DNA of 64,000 nt from Bin87 sp965197635. GTDB lineage: Bacteria; Chloroflexota; Dehalococcoidia; Lucifugimonadales; UBA3495. The stretch is taken from NCBI GenBank assembly GCA_965197635.1, contig CBDANN010000006.1, positions 186,001 through 250,000 on the forward strand. The letters are read 5' to 3'. Position 1 is the first letter of the stretch. The number at the start of each line of letters is the position of its first letter. The position numbers were made by a program, and so were the translations under genes. Of this stretch, positions 9,347-17,516 are shown piece after piece. The notes below the pieces were generated by a model. That model was not told the origin of the DNA. It did no database searches and saw only the letters and a program-made list of their open reading frames with translations.

Positions 9347-9402
9347 TAGGGTCTCCTGGTGATGAACAAAGAGGATCCGTTCGGAAAATTCGTGGGATGC
9401 TT

Positions 9403-10050
9403 TCAGGCGACGGCCCGGTTGAAAGCGTCGGGCAGTTCGTTAAGCACGTGGTCGACGATGCCGTATTCCACCGCAGTTTCAGCATCCATCCAGTAATCGC
9501 GGTCCGAGTCTCGAGATACCTTTTCGAACGGCTGGCTGCAGTTTTCTGACAGGATGGTATTGAGTCGCTCCCGTAGCCGGAGGATTTCTTGGGCGGTAAT
9601 CTCGATGTCGGAAGCTGTACCCTGGATTCCGCCCATCACTTGGTGAATGAGCACCGTTGAGTTCCGCGTGCAGTAGCGTTTACCGCGAGTGCCTCCCGAC
9701 AGGAGGACGGCGCCCATGCTGGCGGCTTTGCCTAGGCAAATGGTCGAGACGTCCGGTTTGATCAGCTGCATGGTGTCATAAATGGCCATCCCATCGAGCA
9801 CCGATCCACCGGGGGAGTTGATGTACAGGCTGATGTCCTCATCCGAATTATCCCAACTGAGATACAGCAGTTGGGACACAATCGCGTTCGAAACTTCGTC
9901 GTCCACTGGGGTGCCCAAGTAGATGATGCGAGCCTGGAGGAGAAGTGAGTAAGGGTTGAAAGCGCGCTCGCCTTCTGTGGTCGGTCGGATAATCCCCGGG
10001 ATGACGTTGGCCGGCATCATGAGTTGCGGGGCGTATGGGGCGTGCGACAT
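9403..10050 (-). CDS. clpP: ATP-dependent Clp protease proteolytic subunit (copy 2, next to tig)
   Basis: 215 residues with an intact catalytic triad: S111 in GKAASMGAVLL, H136 in VLIHQVM and Asp near 181 in SRDSDRDYW. The N-terminal block FNPYSLLLQARIIYLG is present; the preceding 28 residues are Pro/Met-rich. The oxyanion strand has Gly-Lys where copy 1 has Gly-Thr before AAS. The C-terminal end is short and neutral (FNRAVA), unlike copy 1. It sits between tig and the second clpP on the same strand with short gaps, so one transcript is likely. Confidence 0.96.
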   Translation of the reverse strand: MSHAPYAPQLMMPANVIPGIIRPTTEGERAFNPYSLLLQARIIYLGTPVDDEVSNAIVSQLLYLSWDNSDEDISLYINSPGGSVLDGMAIYDTMQLIKPDVSTICLGKAASMGAVLLSGGTRGKRYCTRNSTVLIHQVMGGIQGTASDIEITAQEILRLRERLNTILSENCSQPFEKVSRDSDRDYWMDAETAVEYGIVDHVLNELPDAFNRAVA

Positions 10051-10083
10051 TTGGAGAGTCTCCTGGGGTTGGTGGCGAAGAGT

Positions 10084-11520
10084 TTATGACTGGGATTCGG
10101 TGTCGTTCTCGGCGGCGACAGTAGCATCGGATTCGTCCTCGGGATCCGCCAGTGATGCGGCAACCTCATCGGTGTCTGCTGAATCGTTGCTGTCGTCGCC
10201 TCCCTCGTCATCGGCGTCAATCTTGCCCTGCGTGATGTCTGTCAGGCGTTCCAAAACACGACGGCTGTGGAGGGTAGAACGGATGTTGTCGCGGGTGGAT
10301 TGGGAGTCAAGGAATTCACGAAGAGAATCTAAATTGGTCTGCTCTTCCTCTTCTTCGCCGGCAGATAATCCGAGTAACCGATCCGCTTCAGACTGGACAT
10401 CTTCGTCGGATACTTCGATTTCCTCCACCTCCGCCAGTTTCCTGAGCACCAGACCGCTTACCAGCCGCCTTTCGGCATTGGGCCTCATCTCTTCCATGAA
10501 TTCTTCGTCGGTTTTGCCCATGAACCGCAGGTAGGTCGGCAGGTCCAGTCCCTGTTGACGCAGCAGACGTTCCCGGTCGGCCATCATCACTTCCAACTCC
10601 CGTTCATAAAGGATGGGCGATGCGTTGATCACGGCGGCGTCGCAAAGAGCTTCGAGGCTTTTTTGCTCTAACTCGTTTTGGGCGGAGGCCTCGGCTTGAG
10701 CGGTCAGCGATTGTTGGATGTTGGAGCGCAAAGCCTCCAGATCGTCAAACCCCTGACCGACTGATTTGGCGAGTTCGTCGTCCAGCTCCGGTACGATCTT
10801 TTCTTTCACGGACAAAACGGACACTTTGAACTGAACGTCGTTACCCGCGTACTGTTCACGAGGATAATCTTCCGGAACCGTGACCACGAATTCCGCCTCT
10901 GCTTCCTCGGACATACCGACGAGATTTGGGGCGAAACCGGGGAAAGGCAAGACGTTTTCCTCGTTGGGGACGTATTCCACATCGTGGTCGTCGACTACGA
11001 TTTCGTCGCCCATCGTCCCGTGCACGTCGATGTTCAGGCGGTCCCCGTATTGAGCGGCCCTTTCGACGGGTTCCCAAACGGCTTGTTCTTCCTTGATCCG
11101 CTCCAGAACGTTGTCAACCTCTTCGTCAGATACTTCGGCAGGTTCGGTTTCCACACGGATGGAGCGGTAATCTCCGAGGTCGATAGTGGGTTCCAGAGGC
11201 ACCTTTGCCGTGAACGACACCGGTTCCAAATCTGTGACTTCAATGCTGGGTTCGGCAAACGCGGAAACTGCCTCGTCCTGCAGGACTTTGTCCAGGGTTT
11301 CCGGCACCATGAACTCCAGGGCTTCCTGCAAAAGAGCGGTACGTCCCACCATATTCTCCACGATGTGGCGGGGGGCGCGGCCGCGACGGAACCCGGGGAT
11401 ATTGATGCGCGAAACGGTCCGTCGATATGACCGCTCGATGAACGGATTCTCATCCTCGGCGGCCAGTTCCACCGTCAGCGTGATTTCGATGGGTGTTGAG
11501 TTGTCCCTGGTGACCTTCAC
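10084..11520 (-). CDS. tig: Trigger factor
   Basis: 478 residues from GTG 11520, chosen because AGGAG lies ten bases upstream and trigger-factor similarity begins there (VKVTRDNSTPIEITLTVEL). The open frame continues upstream through a palindromic repeat and is not coding. The ribosome-binding signature is INIPGFRRGRAPRHIVE, a variant of GFRxGKxP. The PPIase domain follows at about 150-240 (YGDRLNIDVHGTMGDE) and then the helical chaperone arms. The final 40 residues are strongly acidic (DADDEGGDDSNDSADTDE). It begins the tig-clpP-clpP-clpX operon. Confidence 0.95.
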   Translation of the reverse strand: MKVTRDNSTPIEITLTVELAAEDENPFIERSYRRTVSRINIPGFRRGRAPRHIVENMVGRTALLQEALEFMVPETLDKVLQDEAVSAFAEPSIEVTDLEPVSFTAKVPLEPTIDLGDYRSIRVETEPAEVSDEEVDNVLERIKEEQAVWEPVERAAQYGDRLNIDVHGTMGDEIVVDDHDVEYVPNEENVLPFPGFAPNLVGMSEEAEAEFVVTVPEDYPREQYAGNDVQFKVSVLSVKEKIVPELDDELAKSVGQGFDDLEALRSNIQQSLTAQAEASAQNELEQKSLEALCDAAVINASPILYERELEVMMADRERLLRQQGLDLPTYLRFMGKTDEEFMEEMRPNAERRLVSGLVLRKLAEVEEIEVSDEDVQSEADRLLGLSAGEEEEEQTNLDSLREFLDSQSTRDNIRSTLHSRRVLERLTDITQGKIDADDEGGDDSNDSADTDEVAASLADPEDESDATVAAENDTESQS

Positions 11521-11602
11521 CGCCGATACACTCCTGTTGGTTACCGGTTGCACATAAATAAAGGCAGGGCGGTCGCCGCCGGCCTGCCCATTGATGATCG
11601 GG

Positions 11603-11611
11603 AGTATAGCA
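11603..11611 (-). promoter_or_regulatory. Extended -10 promoter element for tig operon
   Basis: On the minus strand TGC-TATACT (TG-N-TATACT) lies about 83 bases before the tig start. The -35 region is weak. An imperfect inverted repeat (GCACC/GGTGC-like) overlaps the spacer just upstream. The TG-N extended form recurs before the genes at 22409, 23332 and 29843. Confidence 0.4.
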
Positions 11612-11661
11612 CACCAAACTTCGGTGCGAAAGGCGAGCCCAGTGCGGCGCAGGGTCTTTCG

Positions 11662-11773
11662 TTTGTCATTGCGAGCGTAGCGTGGCAATCTCGTAGCGAT
11701 GCAAGCGTACTGGCAGGGTAGACGGTCTGGTGCGCCGAGATTGCCATGTCGCTTCGCTCCTCGCAATGACAAA
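11662..11773. repeat. REP-like long palindromic repeat, copy 1 (complete)
   Basis: Inverted arms of about 32 bases: the left arm begins TTTGTCATTGCGAGCG and the right arm ends CGCTCCTCGCAATGACAAA. Between them the arms share GGCAATCTCG/CGAGATTGCC, with a less conserved centre of about 35 bases. The same arms recur at 47885-47974 and as a half element at 44671-44700. It fills most of the tig-rsmH intergenic gap and could fold as a hairpin in either transcript. Confidence 0.85.
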
Positions 11774-11852
11774 ACCGAATAATCGAAAGGCCCTGAGTGC
11801 GGCGACCGACGCTGTCCTTGTCGCCGTTGATGTTCAAAAATTTCTATATTTT

Positions 11853-11871
11853 CAAAATTCAAAGAATTTTG
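11853..11871. repeat. AT-rich perfect inverted repeat in the rsmH leader
   Basis: CAAAATTC-AAA-GAATTTTG: 8-base arms around 3 bases, in the only strongly AT-rich stretch of the leader, about 120 bases before rsmH. It could be an operator or a small hairpin. There is no mraZ gene and no MraZ box (TGGG repeats) here. Confidence 0.45.
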
Positions 11872-11988
11872 CACATCTTGCAACAGGCGCGCGGGGCCTG
11901 GCCTTTGCTAAATTACAATCTACGTCCGGCTCGAACCAACCGGGCCAACAATCCTGCGAATCTTTTTTGGTTTTCGTTCGGGGAAGCG

Positions 11989-13011
11989 ATGACACTGGCT
12001 GGGGCTATCAGAGGCGGTCCGTTTGTCGATGCGGCGGGAACTATGCTGTTCGGTCAGGCCGGAAGGCTGGTGCCTTTTGCCCAGGGCGCAGCTTCGAATC
12101 CTTCGCACTTGCCTGTCCTTCTTTCTGAGACCTTGGGATACCTGGAGGTCAGACCTGGCAGAACATACGTAGACGGGACGCTGGGTGAGGGCGGGCACAC
12201 GCTGGCGATATTGAAGGAATCGGGACCGGATGGTTTGGTGCTGGGCATTGACCTGGACCCGCGCTCTTTGCAGGCGGCAAGGAAACGACTACGTGATTAC
12301 GAAAACCGCACGAGATTGGTGCACGGCGATTACGCTGATATGAACCGCATCGCCCCCCAAAACGGTATCTCGGCCGCCGACGGTATCTTGCTGGATTTAG
12401 GGTTCTCTTCGCGCCAGGTTGATTCTGAAGGATACGGACTCTCATTCCAAAAAGATGAACCGTTGGATATGCGATACGATCCGTCCGGGGATACGGCAGC
12501 CGACATCGTCAACTCGATCAGCGAACGCGACCTCGCCGACGTGATTTTCCAATACGGTGAAGAGCGGCGCAGCCGCGCCATCGCGCGGGCTATCGTGAAT
12601 AACCGTCCCATTTCCACCACCGGACAGTTGGCGGAAACGGTGGTGCGGGCGGTGGGCGGACGACGCGGCGCCAGGCACCCGGCGACGCGGACCTTTCAGG
12701 CGCTTCGCATCGCGGTCAACCGCGAGCTGGAAAAACTGCAAACAGGACTCGACGCGGCCCTTGACTTGCTCGCTCCGGGCGGCAGATTGGTCGTCATCAG
12801 CTACCACAGTTTGGAAGACCGCGTGGTCAAAAGGTGGGTTGACCGTGAAACTGCCGCCTGCGTTTGTCCTCCGGACATCCCGGTGTGCGTTTGCGACCAT
12901 GAGCCCTCTTTGCGAACGGTGCGCCGCAGGGTGGTGCTGCCATCATCCGCCGAGGCGACTTCAAACCCGCGCAGCCGGAGTGCCCGTCTCAGGGTTGTCG
13001 AACGCATATGA
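11989..13011 (+). CDS. rsmH: 16S rRNA (cytosine1402-N4)-methyltransferase RsmH
   Basis: 340 residues from ATG 11989, preceded by GGGGAAG. It methylates C1402 of 16S rRNA with SAM. HLPVLLSETLGYL opens the domain, YVDGTLGEGGHT is the SAM-binding loop, GIDLDP follows, and then DGILLDLGFSSRQVD and PATRTFQALRIAVNREL. ISYHSLEDRVVK is the C-terminal signature. The CVCPPDIPVCVCDHEP insert is typical of non-proteobacterial members. About 45 extra N-terminal residues precede the conserved part, so ATG 12041 is possible. It heads rsmH-ftsA-ftsZ with no ftsL, ftsI or mur genes after it. Confidence 0.93.
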   Translation: MTLAGAIRGGPFVDAAGTMLFGQAGRLVPFAQGAASNPSHLPVLLSETLGYLEVRPGRTYVDGTLGEGGHTLAILKESGPDGLVLGIDLDPRSLQAARKRLRDYENRTRLVHGDYADMNRIAPQNGISAADGILLDLGFSSRQVDSEGYGLSFQKDEPLDMRYDPSGDTAADIVNSISERDLADVIFQYGEERRSRAIARAIVNNRPISTTGQLAETVVRAVGGRRGARHPATRTFQALRIAVNRELEKLQTGLDAALDLLAPGGRLVVISYHSLEDRVVKRWVDRETAACVCPPDIPVCVCDHEPSLRTVRRRVVLPSSAEATSNPRSRSARLRVVERI

Positions 13012-13075
13012 CGCGCGGCCATCAAACCAACCAAGACTTGATACAGCCAGGTCCTGAACAGTAAGGAATTTAGCA

Positions 13076-14350
13076 ATGCCTAGTGAACCGATCTACGCCG
13101 CGATCGACATCGGCACCAGTAAAGTCGTCTCCATCGTGGCTCGTCTGGGTCCGGAAGGGGACCTTAAACCGTTGGGCATGGGATCTGTGCCGTCCCAAGG
13201 CGTCCGCCACGGGATAATCGACGATTTTGACCAAGCCAAGGATGCCGTCAGGGAGAGCCTCAGTGAATGTTTGCGATACGTAGGACGCAACCCTGTCGAT
13301 GAGTTCCTTACCGTCGTCAACGGAGACCATTTGACGAGCGAGAACTCGCAACAGATGTTACGGAATGGCGAACAGTTGGGAACGGTGACCGAAAATCATC
13401 TCCGTTCGTTGATAAACGACGCATCTGGAATCTTGCAAGAGCAGTCCAGCGGCCGCAGCGAACAGGTCCTCCACATCATACCGATGCGTTATCGGTTGGA
13501 CGGAGTGGCCGGCGTGAGGAATCCCACTGGCCTGCAAACCAACGAATTGCAACTGGAAGCCCACGTGGTCCGCGGGATGTCGGTGCCTTTGGGGAACACG
13601 GTGAGAGCGTTGCAGACATGCAAGGTTAAGGTTGAGGGTTTGGTTTCGCACCCACTGGCGTCGGGCGAGGGGGTGCTTACAGCGGACGAACGCGAAATGG
13701 GCGTGGCCATAGTGGATGTCGGCGCCGGTACCATCAAGACTGCGGTTTATCGCGAAGGCACGCCTTTTCACTCTTCGATAGTACCCATGGGCGGCAATCA
13801 GTTGACTCGAGACCTGGCGGTCGCCCTGCGGATACCGTACCCGATGGCTGAAGACCTGAAGGTGCAACACGGACATGCGTTGCCCGACGCTCTGGGTTCC
13901 GATGAAGAAGTGGTCATGCCCGCTACTCAGGTTCAACCCAAACGGTTGGTGAGACGCAGAGAACTGTGTGAACCTCTGTACCTGCGTTCACTGCAAATGC
14001 TGAAATTGATCAACGAGGAATTATCTCAGGCTGCAATGGAATCGGCGCCACCGGGCGGGGTTGTGCTGACGGGTGGTGGCGCCCGTATGCCCGGGTTTGC
14101 GGAAATGGCATCCCGGGGTCTGAGGACCCAGGTGCGCCTGGGCGTCCCATTGTGGTACGCCGGACTCCCGGATTCCCTGCGCCAGCCCGAGTACTCAGCG
14201 GTGCTGGGCGCGCTGCAGTGGGCCGTTAAGCACAGGAACCTACCTGATCCAGGCAGGGTGCGGGGCAGCGGCGACCGCAACCGGTCGGCTGCGGCATTCC
14301 TTCGTCGCCCGTTTGCGCGATCGGGCGCGCGCCAGTCAGAAAGTGGATGA
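13076..14350 (+). CDS. ftsA: Cell division protein FtsA-like actin homologue
   Basis: 424 residues. Actin-like ATPase that tethers FtsZ. The phosphate-1 motif is YAAIDIGTSKVVSIVA at about 7-22, the 1C domain follows with VRHGIIDDFDQAKDAV, phosphate-2 is VAIVDVGAGTIKTAVY, and the adenosine motif is GGVVLTGGGARMPGFAEMA. The C-terminus is basic (RSAAAFLRRPFARSGARQ) and may play the part of the amphipathic membrane helix, although it is less hydrophobic than usual. The gene lies between rsmH and ftsZ, which supports FtsA over other actin-like proteins. Confidence 0.88.
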   Translation: MPSEPIYAAIDIGTSKVVSIVARLGPEGDLKPLGMGSVPSQGVRHGIIDDFDQAKDAVRESLSECLRYVGRNPVDEFLTVVNGDHLTSENSQQMLRNGEQLGTVTENHLRSLINDASGILQEQSSGRSEQVLHIIPMRYRLDGVAGVRNPTGLQTNELQLEAHVVRGMSVPLGNTVRALQTCKVKVEGLVSHPLASGEGVLTADEREMGVAIVDVGAGTIKTAVYREGTPFHSSIVPMGGNQLTRDLAVALRIPYPMAEDLKVQHGHALPDALGSDEEVVMPATQVQPKRLVRRRELCEPLYLRSLQMLKLINEELSQAAMESAPPGGVVLTGGGARMPGFAEMASRGLRTQVRLGVPLWYAGLPDSLRQPEYSAVLGALQWAVKHRNLPDPGRVRGSGDRNRSAAAFLRRPFARSGARQSESG

Positions 14351-14429
14351 CCCGATTGCCGGTTCCGAACGCCGTTTTTCGGTTTGACCCGCGCACTGTG
14401 CAACACCAATAACAGGAGGAAAACCAAAC

Positions 14430-15572
14430 ATGATATTTCCCGATAACTCTGCATCATGGGAACCCGCTGGAGGCTTTGAAGATCCCGACGGCCTGATGCC
14501 CGAGATTGGCCGAGGTGTCCCGCTTATCAAGGTCCTGGGTGTTGGTGGTGGCGGCTCCAACGCGGTAAGCCGGATGTATAAGGAAAAGCTGCCGGTGGTC
14601 GAATACTACGCGCTGAATACCGATGCGCAGCATCTGGCTCGGTGCGACGTGCACTATCGCATTCCTCTGGGACGTAACTTGACCCGTGGTTTGGGAGCAG
14701 GTGCGCAGCCCGAACTGGGCCGACAGGCGGCAGAGGAGTCTCGCTCCGAGATCGAACAAGCCGTGCGCGGCGCTGATATGGTGTTTCTGGCTGTAGGAAT
14801 GGGGGGTGGGACGGGAACCGGAGCCGCCCCCACCGTGGCCCAAATCGCCAAGGAAACCGGCGCCCTGACCATAGCTGTGGTGAGCCGGCCTTTCGGTTTT
14901 GAAGCTCAGATGCGGCGCCGGAACGCTGAGGATGGCCTGGAACGCCTCAAGGATCACGTGGATACGATGATCGTCATTCCCAATGACCGTTTGTTGGCGC
15001 TCAACGAGGAACAGTCGGATTCGTATTCGTGGGAGGAGGCCCTGAAACTGGCGGATTCTGTGCTGCATCAGGGCATCAGCGCAATCGCCGAAGTTGTGAC
15101 TGTCCCCGGGGAGATCAACGTCGACTTCGCCGACGTCAAGACCATACTTACCGGCGCCGGGCAGGCTTGGTTATCGATCGGCCGCGGCCGCGGCGAAGGC
15201 AGGGCCCGAGAGGCTGCCCGACAGTGCACGTCGAGTCCGCTGTTGGACATTTCCCTGGAAGGATCGCGCCGTATCCTGTTCGTGCTTACGGGAGGCAATA
15301 ACTTGTCCCTGCAAGAGGTCCAGGAAGCCGCGGCCGTCGTGGAAGAACTGGCTGACCCCAATGCCAATATCATCTTCGGAACCAACCGGGACGCCCGGTT
15401 GGACGACGAGGTGAAGATGACCATGGTGGCGGCTGACTTTCCTGCCGTTATGGAGGAAACGGAAGACGAAATCGCCAAGCTGCTGGGAGAAATGGAAGTG
15501 CCGGACCGCCGGGACTACGAACTGCCCACTTTCCTGCAACACAGGCAAAATCGCCGGGGTTTTTATCGCTGA
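14430..15572 (+). CDS. ftsZ: Cell division protein FtsZ
   Basis: 380 residues; tubulin-like GTPase of the division ring. KVLGVGGGGSNAVSRM (about 34-49) opens the nucleotide domain, the tubulin signature GGGTGTG is near 125-131, and the T7 loop reads EINVDFADVKTIL. The usual long disordered linker is nearly absent: the globular part ends near EETEDEIAKLLGEM and leads straight to ELPTFLQHRQNRRGFYR, which resembles the conserved C-terminal peptide that binds FtsA. AGGAGG lies ten bases before the ATG. A rho-independent terminator follows at 15596. Confidence 0.96.
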   Translation: MIFPDNSASWEPAGGFEDPDGLMPEIGRGVPLIKVLGVGGGGSNAVSRMYKEKLPVVEYYALNTDAQHLARCDVHYRIPLGRNLTRGLGAGAQPELGRQAAEESRSEIEQAVRGADMVFLAVGMGGGTGTGAAPTVAQIAKETGALTIAVVSRPFGFEAQMRRRNAEDGLERLKDHVDTMIVIPNDRLLALNEEQSDSYSWEEALKLADSVLHQGISAIAEVVTVPGEINVDFADVKTILTGAGQAWLSIGRGRGEGRAREAARQCTSSPLLDISLEGSRRILFVLTGGNNLSLQEVQEAAAVVEELADPNANIIFGTNRDARLDDEVKMTMVAADFPAVMEETEDEIAKLLGEMEVPDRRDYELPTFLQHRQNRRGFYR

Positions 15573-15595
15573 CGCCAGGAAGCGAGCGAGTCGCA

Positions 15596-15629
15596 CGCCC
15601 CTTTCCTTGATGGGAGGGGGCGTTTTTTT
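15596..15629 (+). terminator. Rho-independent terminator after ftsZ
   Basis: An 11-base stem, 15596-15606 (CGCCCCTTTCC) with 15612-15622, and a 5-base loop, followed by seven T at 15623-15629. It ends the rsmH-ftsA-ftsZ unit. Confidence 0.9.
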
Positions 15630-15694
15630 GGCTTCCATATTGCGTAAGCCGGCAATGCCACCGAAATTCGGGGAAATCCGTTAGCCCTACTGGT

Positions 15695-15722
15695 TTGAAA
15701 CGGCGAATGGCTCGGATATAAT
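15695..15722 (+). promoter_or_regulatory. Sigma70-type promoter of nrdR
   Basis: TTGAAA at 15695-15700, a 16-base spacer and a perfect TATAAT at 15717-15722. It is the best promoter match in this half of the window and lies about 98 bases before nrdR. Confidence 0.7.
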
Positions 15723-15738
15723 CCAAGCCTACCAGAAG

Positions 15739-15773
15739 TTGTGGTTATGTCCCACAAAGCCACAATATGTGCC
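15739..15773. promoter_or_regulatory. Candidate NrdR-type operators in the nrdR leader
   Basis: Two adjacent palindromes lie just downstream of the promoter: TTGTGG-N7-CCACAA (15739-15757) and GCCACAATATGTGCC (15759-15773). The second resembles an NrdR box, whose known form is close to ACACAATATATTGTGT. The placement fits autorepression. Spacing between the two centres is about 18 bases, shorter than the usual paired boxes, so this is tentative. Confidence 0.45.
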
Positions 15774-15819
15774 ATTTTCAAAAATAGTTTGAGAATCCAA
15801 CCAAAAGGTTTTCTACGCG

Positions 15820-16365
15820 ATGAAATGTCCATACTGCGAAGCCTCGCAGAGCAAAGTTACCGATTCGCGGGATGCCGAGAACGGCATTCGCCGCCGACGG
15901 GAATGCTTGTCCTGCGGGCGAAGGTTCACCACGCACGAACAGGTCAAGTTGCCGGTGCTGCTGGTTGAAAAGCGCGATAGCCGGCGGCAGGAATTCAACC
16001 GCGACAAATTGGTGTCCGGGATCGCTATGGCTTGCACGCGCCGGCCCATTCCCCACCGGGACATCGATCGTCTGGTTGACGACATCGAAACGGAACTGCA
16101 ACGACTGGGTAGCGGTATGGTCAAGTCTCGGGACCTGGGGTTGATGGTTCTTGAACGGCTGCGCGCCTTGGATGAAGTCGCGTATATGCGGTACGCCTCC
16201 GTGTACTACGATTTCCAGGGCGCTGATGATTTCGAAGGACAAGCCCGGAGTCTGCGGCAAGGCAATCCCGAACCTCTGCTCAGTGTGGCTGCCGTAACTA
16301 CCCGGCGTACCCGCGCCCAACGGGCCACCGGTCGCGCCGGTTCAGGCCGACCGCCAACCGTTTAA
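15820..16365 (+). CDS. nrdR: Transcriptional repressor NrdR
   Basis: 181 residues. Zinc-ribbon and ATP-cone repressor of ribonucleotide reductase genes. The Cys4 ribbon has C3, C6, C29 and C32, followed by GRRFTTHEQV. The ATP-cone runs from about 46 to 140 (VEKRDSRRQEFNRDKLVSGI). The core matches the family to about residue 150; the last 30 residues (TTRRTRAQRATGRAGSGRP) are a basic, low-complexity extension. nrdJ lies 1.1 kb downstream, so its target is in the same neighbourhood. Confidence 0.96.
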   Translation: MKCPYCEASQSKVTDSRDAENGIRRRRECLSCGRRFTTHEQVKLPVLLVEKRDSRRQEFNRDKLVSGIAMACTRRPIPHRDIDRLVDDIETELQRLGSGMVKSRDLGLMVLERLRALDEVAYMRYASVYYDFQGADDFEGQARSLRQGNPEPLLSVAAVTTRRTRAQRATGRAGSGRPPTV

Positions 16366-16396
16366 CGGTATCCCCATCGCAGCTGCCACCGTTGTC

Positions 16397-16795
16397 ATGA
16401 GGATGCCTTACACTAATTTTGGGACTTCAAGCGTCCTGGCGTCGCCACCATCGCCAGACGCTTTCAGTCAAGCCGATTTGGCTAATTTGCTTACTGCTCG
16501 CCAACCACAACTCAAACTGGAGGTGTTCAACACCATTATGAGCAGCAGCGTTCAGTACTCCGCCTTTACAAGGCTGTTGACCCACAACATCAGGGTCCAC
16601 GATATGGAGGAGATGCTGCGGAAGATGTGGGTCCCGTCCGACTGGAAAGTCGAGGACGCGGACATTGGCGACTCGTGGATCCCCAATCCTTTTGCCGAAT
16701 TACAAGACGACTTGGACCGAGAGGCTCGGGCGTGTCTGGTCAGTTGTTGGGCTGCCCTGCCGGCGCCGCGGGAGGAAGATGACCTCTTTGCGTGA
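16397..16795 (+). CDS. Hypothetical protein between nrdR and nrdJ (A)
   Basis: 132 residues, not recognised. It is probably soluble: no signal peptide or membrane segment is visible. The middle is helical (ADLANLLTARQPQLKLEVFN) and a Trp-containing stretch follows (MWVPSDWKVEDADIGDSW). The end is acidic (APREEDDLFA). ATG 16397 and ATG 16403 are both possible. It lies 31 bases after nrdR on the same strand, so co-transcription is likely. Codon use looks like its neighbours, which argues for a real gene, but I can give no function. Confidence 0.55.
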   Translation: MRMPYTNFGTSSVLASPPSPDAFSQADLANLLTARQPQLKLEVFNTIMSSSVQYSAFTRLLTHNIRVHDMEEMLRKMWVPSDWKVEDADIGDSWIPNPFAELQDDLDREARACLVSCWAALPAPREEDDLFA

Positions 16796-16900
16796 AAGCG
16801 ACGATTAGCGAATGGCGATGGTCCACAGCCATCGTTCTGAAGCAAACGAAGAACAGTCATCAACATCCCACTGGAGCGTGGCGCTCCGGAGCTTGACCAA

Positions 16901-17347
16901 ATGCAACAAACAATTCAGTACAACGTGGAAATCAATTGCGGTCCGTGCCCTGATGGTTACGAGGCCCAAATTGCCCGGCGGTTGCAAACCGCATTCCCGG
17001 TTACCGGGTGCCGCAACACGCGGAATGGTCTGTCGATGCGCCTCATCGCAACCCATCCCATAGCTGAAGGCGCCCTAAAGGATTTTGCCGACTTGGTTTG
17101 TGACACGCTGACCAAGCTCGGCATCAGAATCACTGCGGGAGTGGTGCGCCTGGTGACGAAACAAAGGTCGTACTCGGACGGGATTTTCCACCGTATCCAG
17201 GATGTAGCCGCGGCGTTCACCGGTTTCGATGTGCGGCCGGTGCGTGAGATCCCGGTGCTCTATTTCTACAAGGGATTGAGATTTGACCTGGATCTGTCCG
17301 CACGGTTGCATGGGACGCAAGGAAAAGGTGAAGTAAGCTCATTATAG
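16901..17347 (+). CDS. Hypothetical protein between nrdR and nrdJ (B)
   Basis: 148 residues, not recognised. It is mixed alpha/beta with a Cys-x-x-Cys near the start (NCGPCPDGYEAQ, about 13-16) and another Cys near 37; strands such as LSMRLIATHPI and IPVLYFYKGLRFDLDL are evident. No membrane segment. A small hairpin (GGAGCG-TGG-CGCTCC, 16873-16887) lies just upstream of the ATG, and a 13-bp perfect hairpin follows the stop. The position directly before nrdJ suggests, without proving, a role linked to nucleotide reduction. Confidence 0.6.
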   Translation: MQQTIQYNVEINCGPCPDGYEAQIARRLQTAFPVTGCRNTRNGLSMRLIATHPIAEGALKDFADLVCDTLTKLGIRITAGVVRLVTKQRSYSDGIFHRIQDVAAAFTGFDVRPVREIPVLYFYKGLRFDLDLSARLHGTQGKGEVSSL

Positions 17348-17354
17348 ATTTCTG

Positions 17355-17384
17355 GACGGAACGCCGGAGGGCCGGCGTTCCGTC
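17355..17384. terminator. Perfect 13-bp hairpin, terminator-like without T-tract
   Basis: Arms GACGGAACGCCGG (17355-17367) and CCGGCGTTCCGTC (17372-17384) with a 4-base loop, eight bases after the stop at 17347. There is no run of T on either side. A similar T-less hairpin follows nrdJ at 21079. Confidence 0.65.
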
Positions 17385-17516
17385 ATCCAGTGATCTACCC
17401 CATCCTATGGTCGCCGGGAAAGTCTGCGAGACTGGAGTACAAAATGATTTAGAAGATTCGGAATTATTCGGTATTATTTTGTATTGTTTCGAAACAGATA
17501 TTCAGGGAGGATAACT

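Noticed and set aside
11521..11883. Upstream extension of the trigger-factor frame
   Set aside because: It crosses a palindromic repeat and the likely promoter; the ribosome site AGGAG and family similarity place the start at GTG 11520.
17348..17516. Cobalamin riboswitch before the B12-dependent nrdJ
   Set aside because: I looked for the B12-box and found none; the gap is also too short (about 170 bases with a hairpin already in it).
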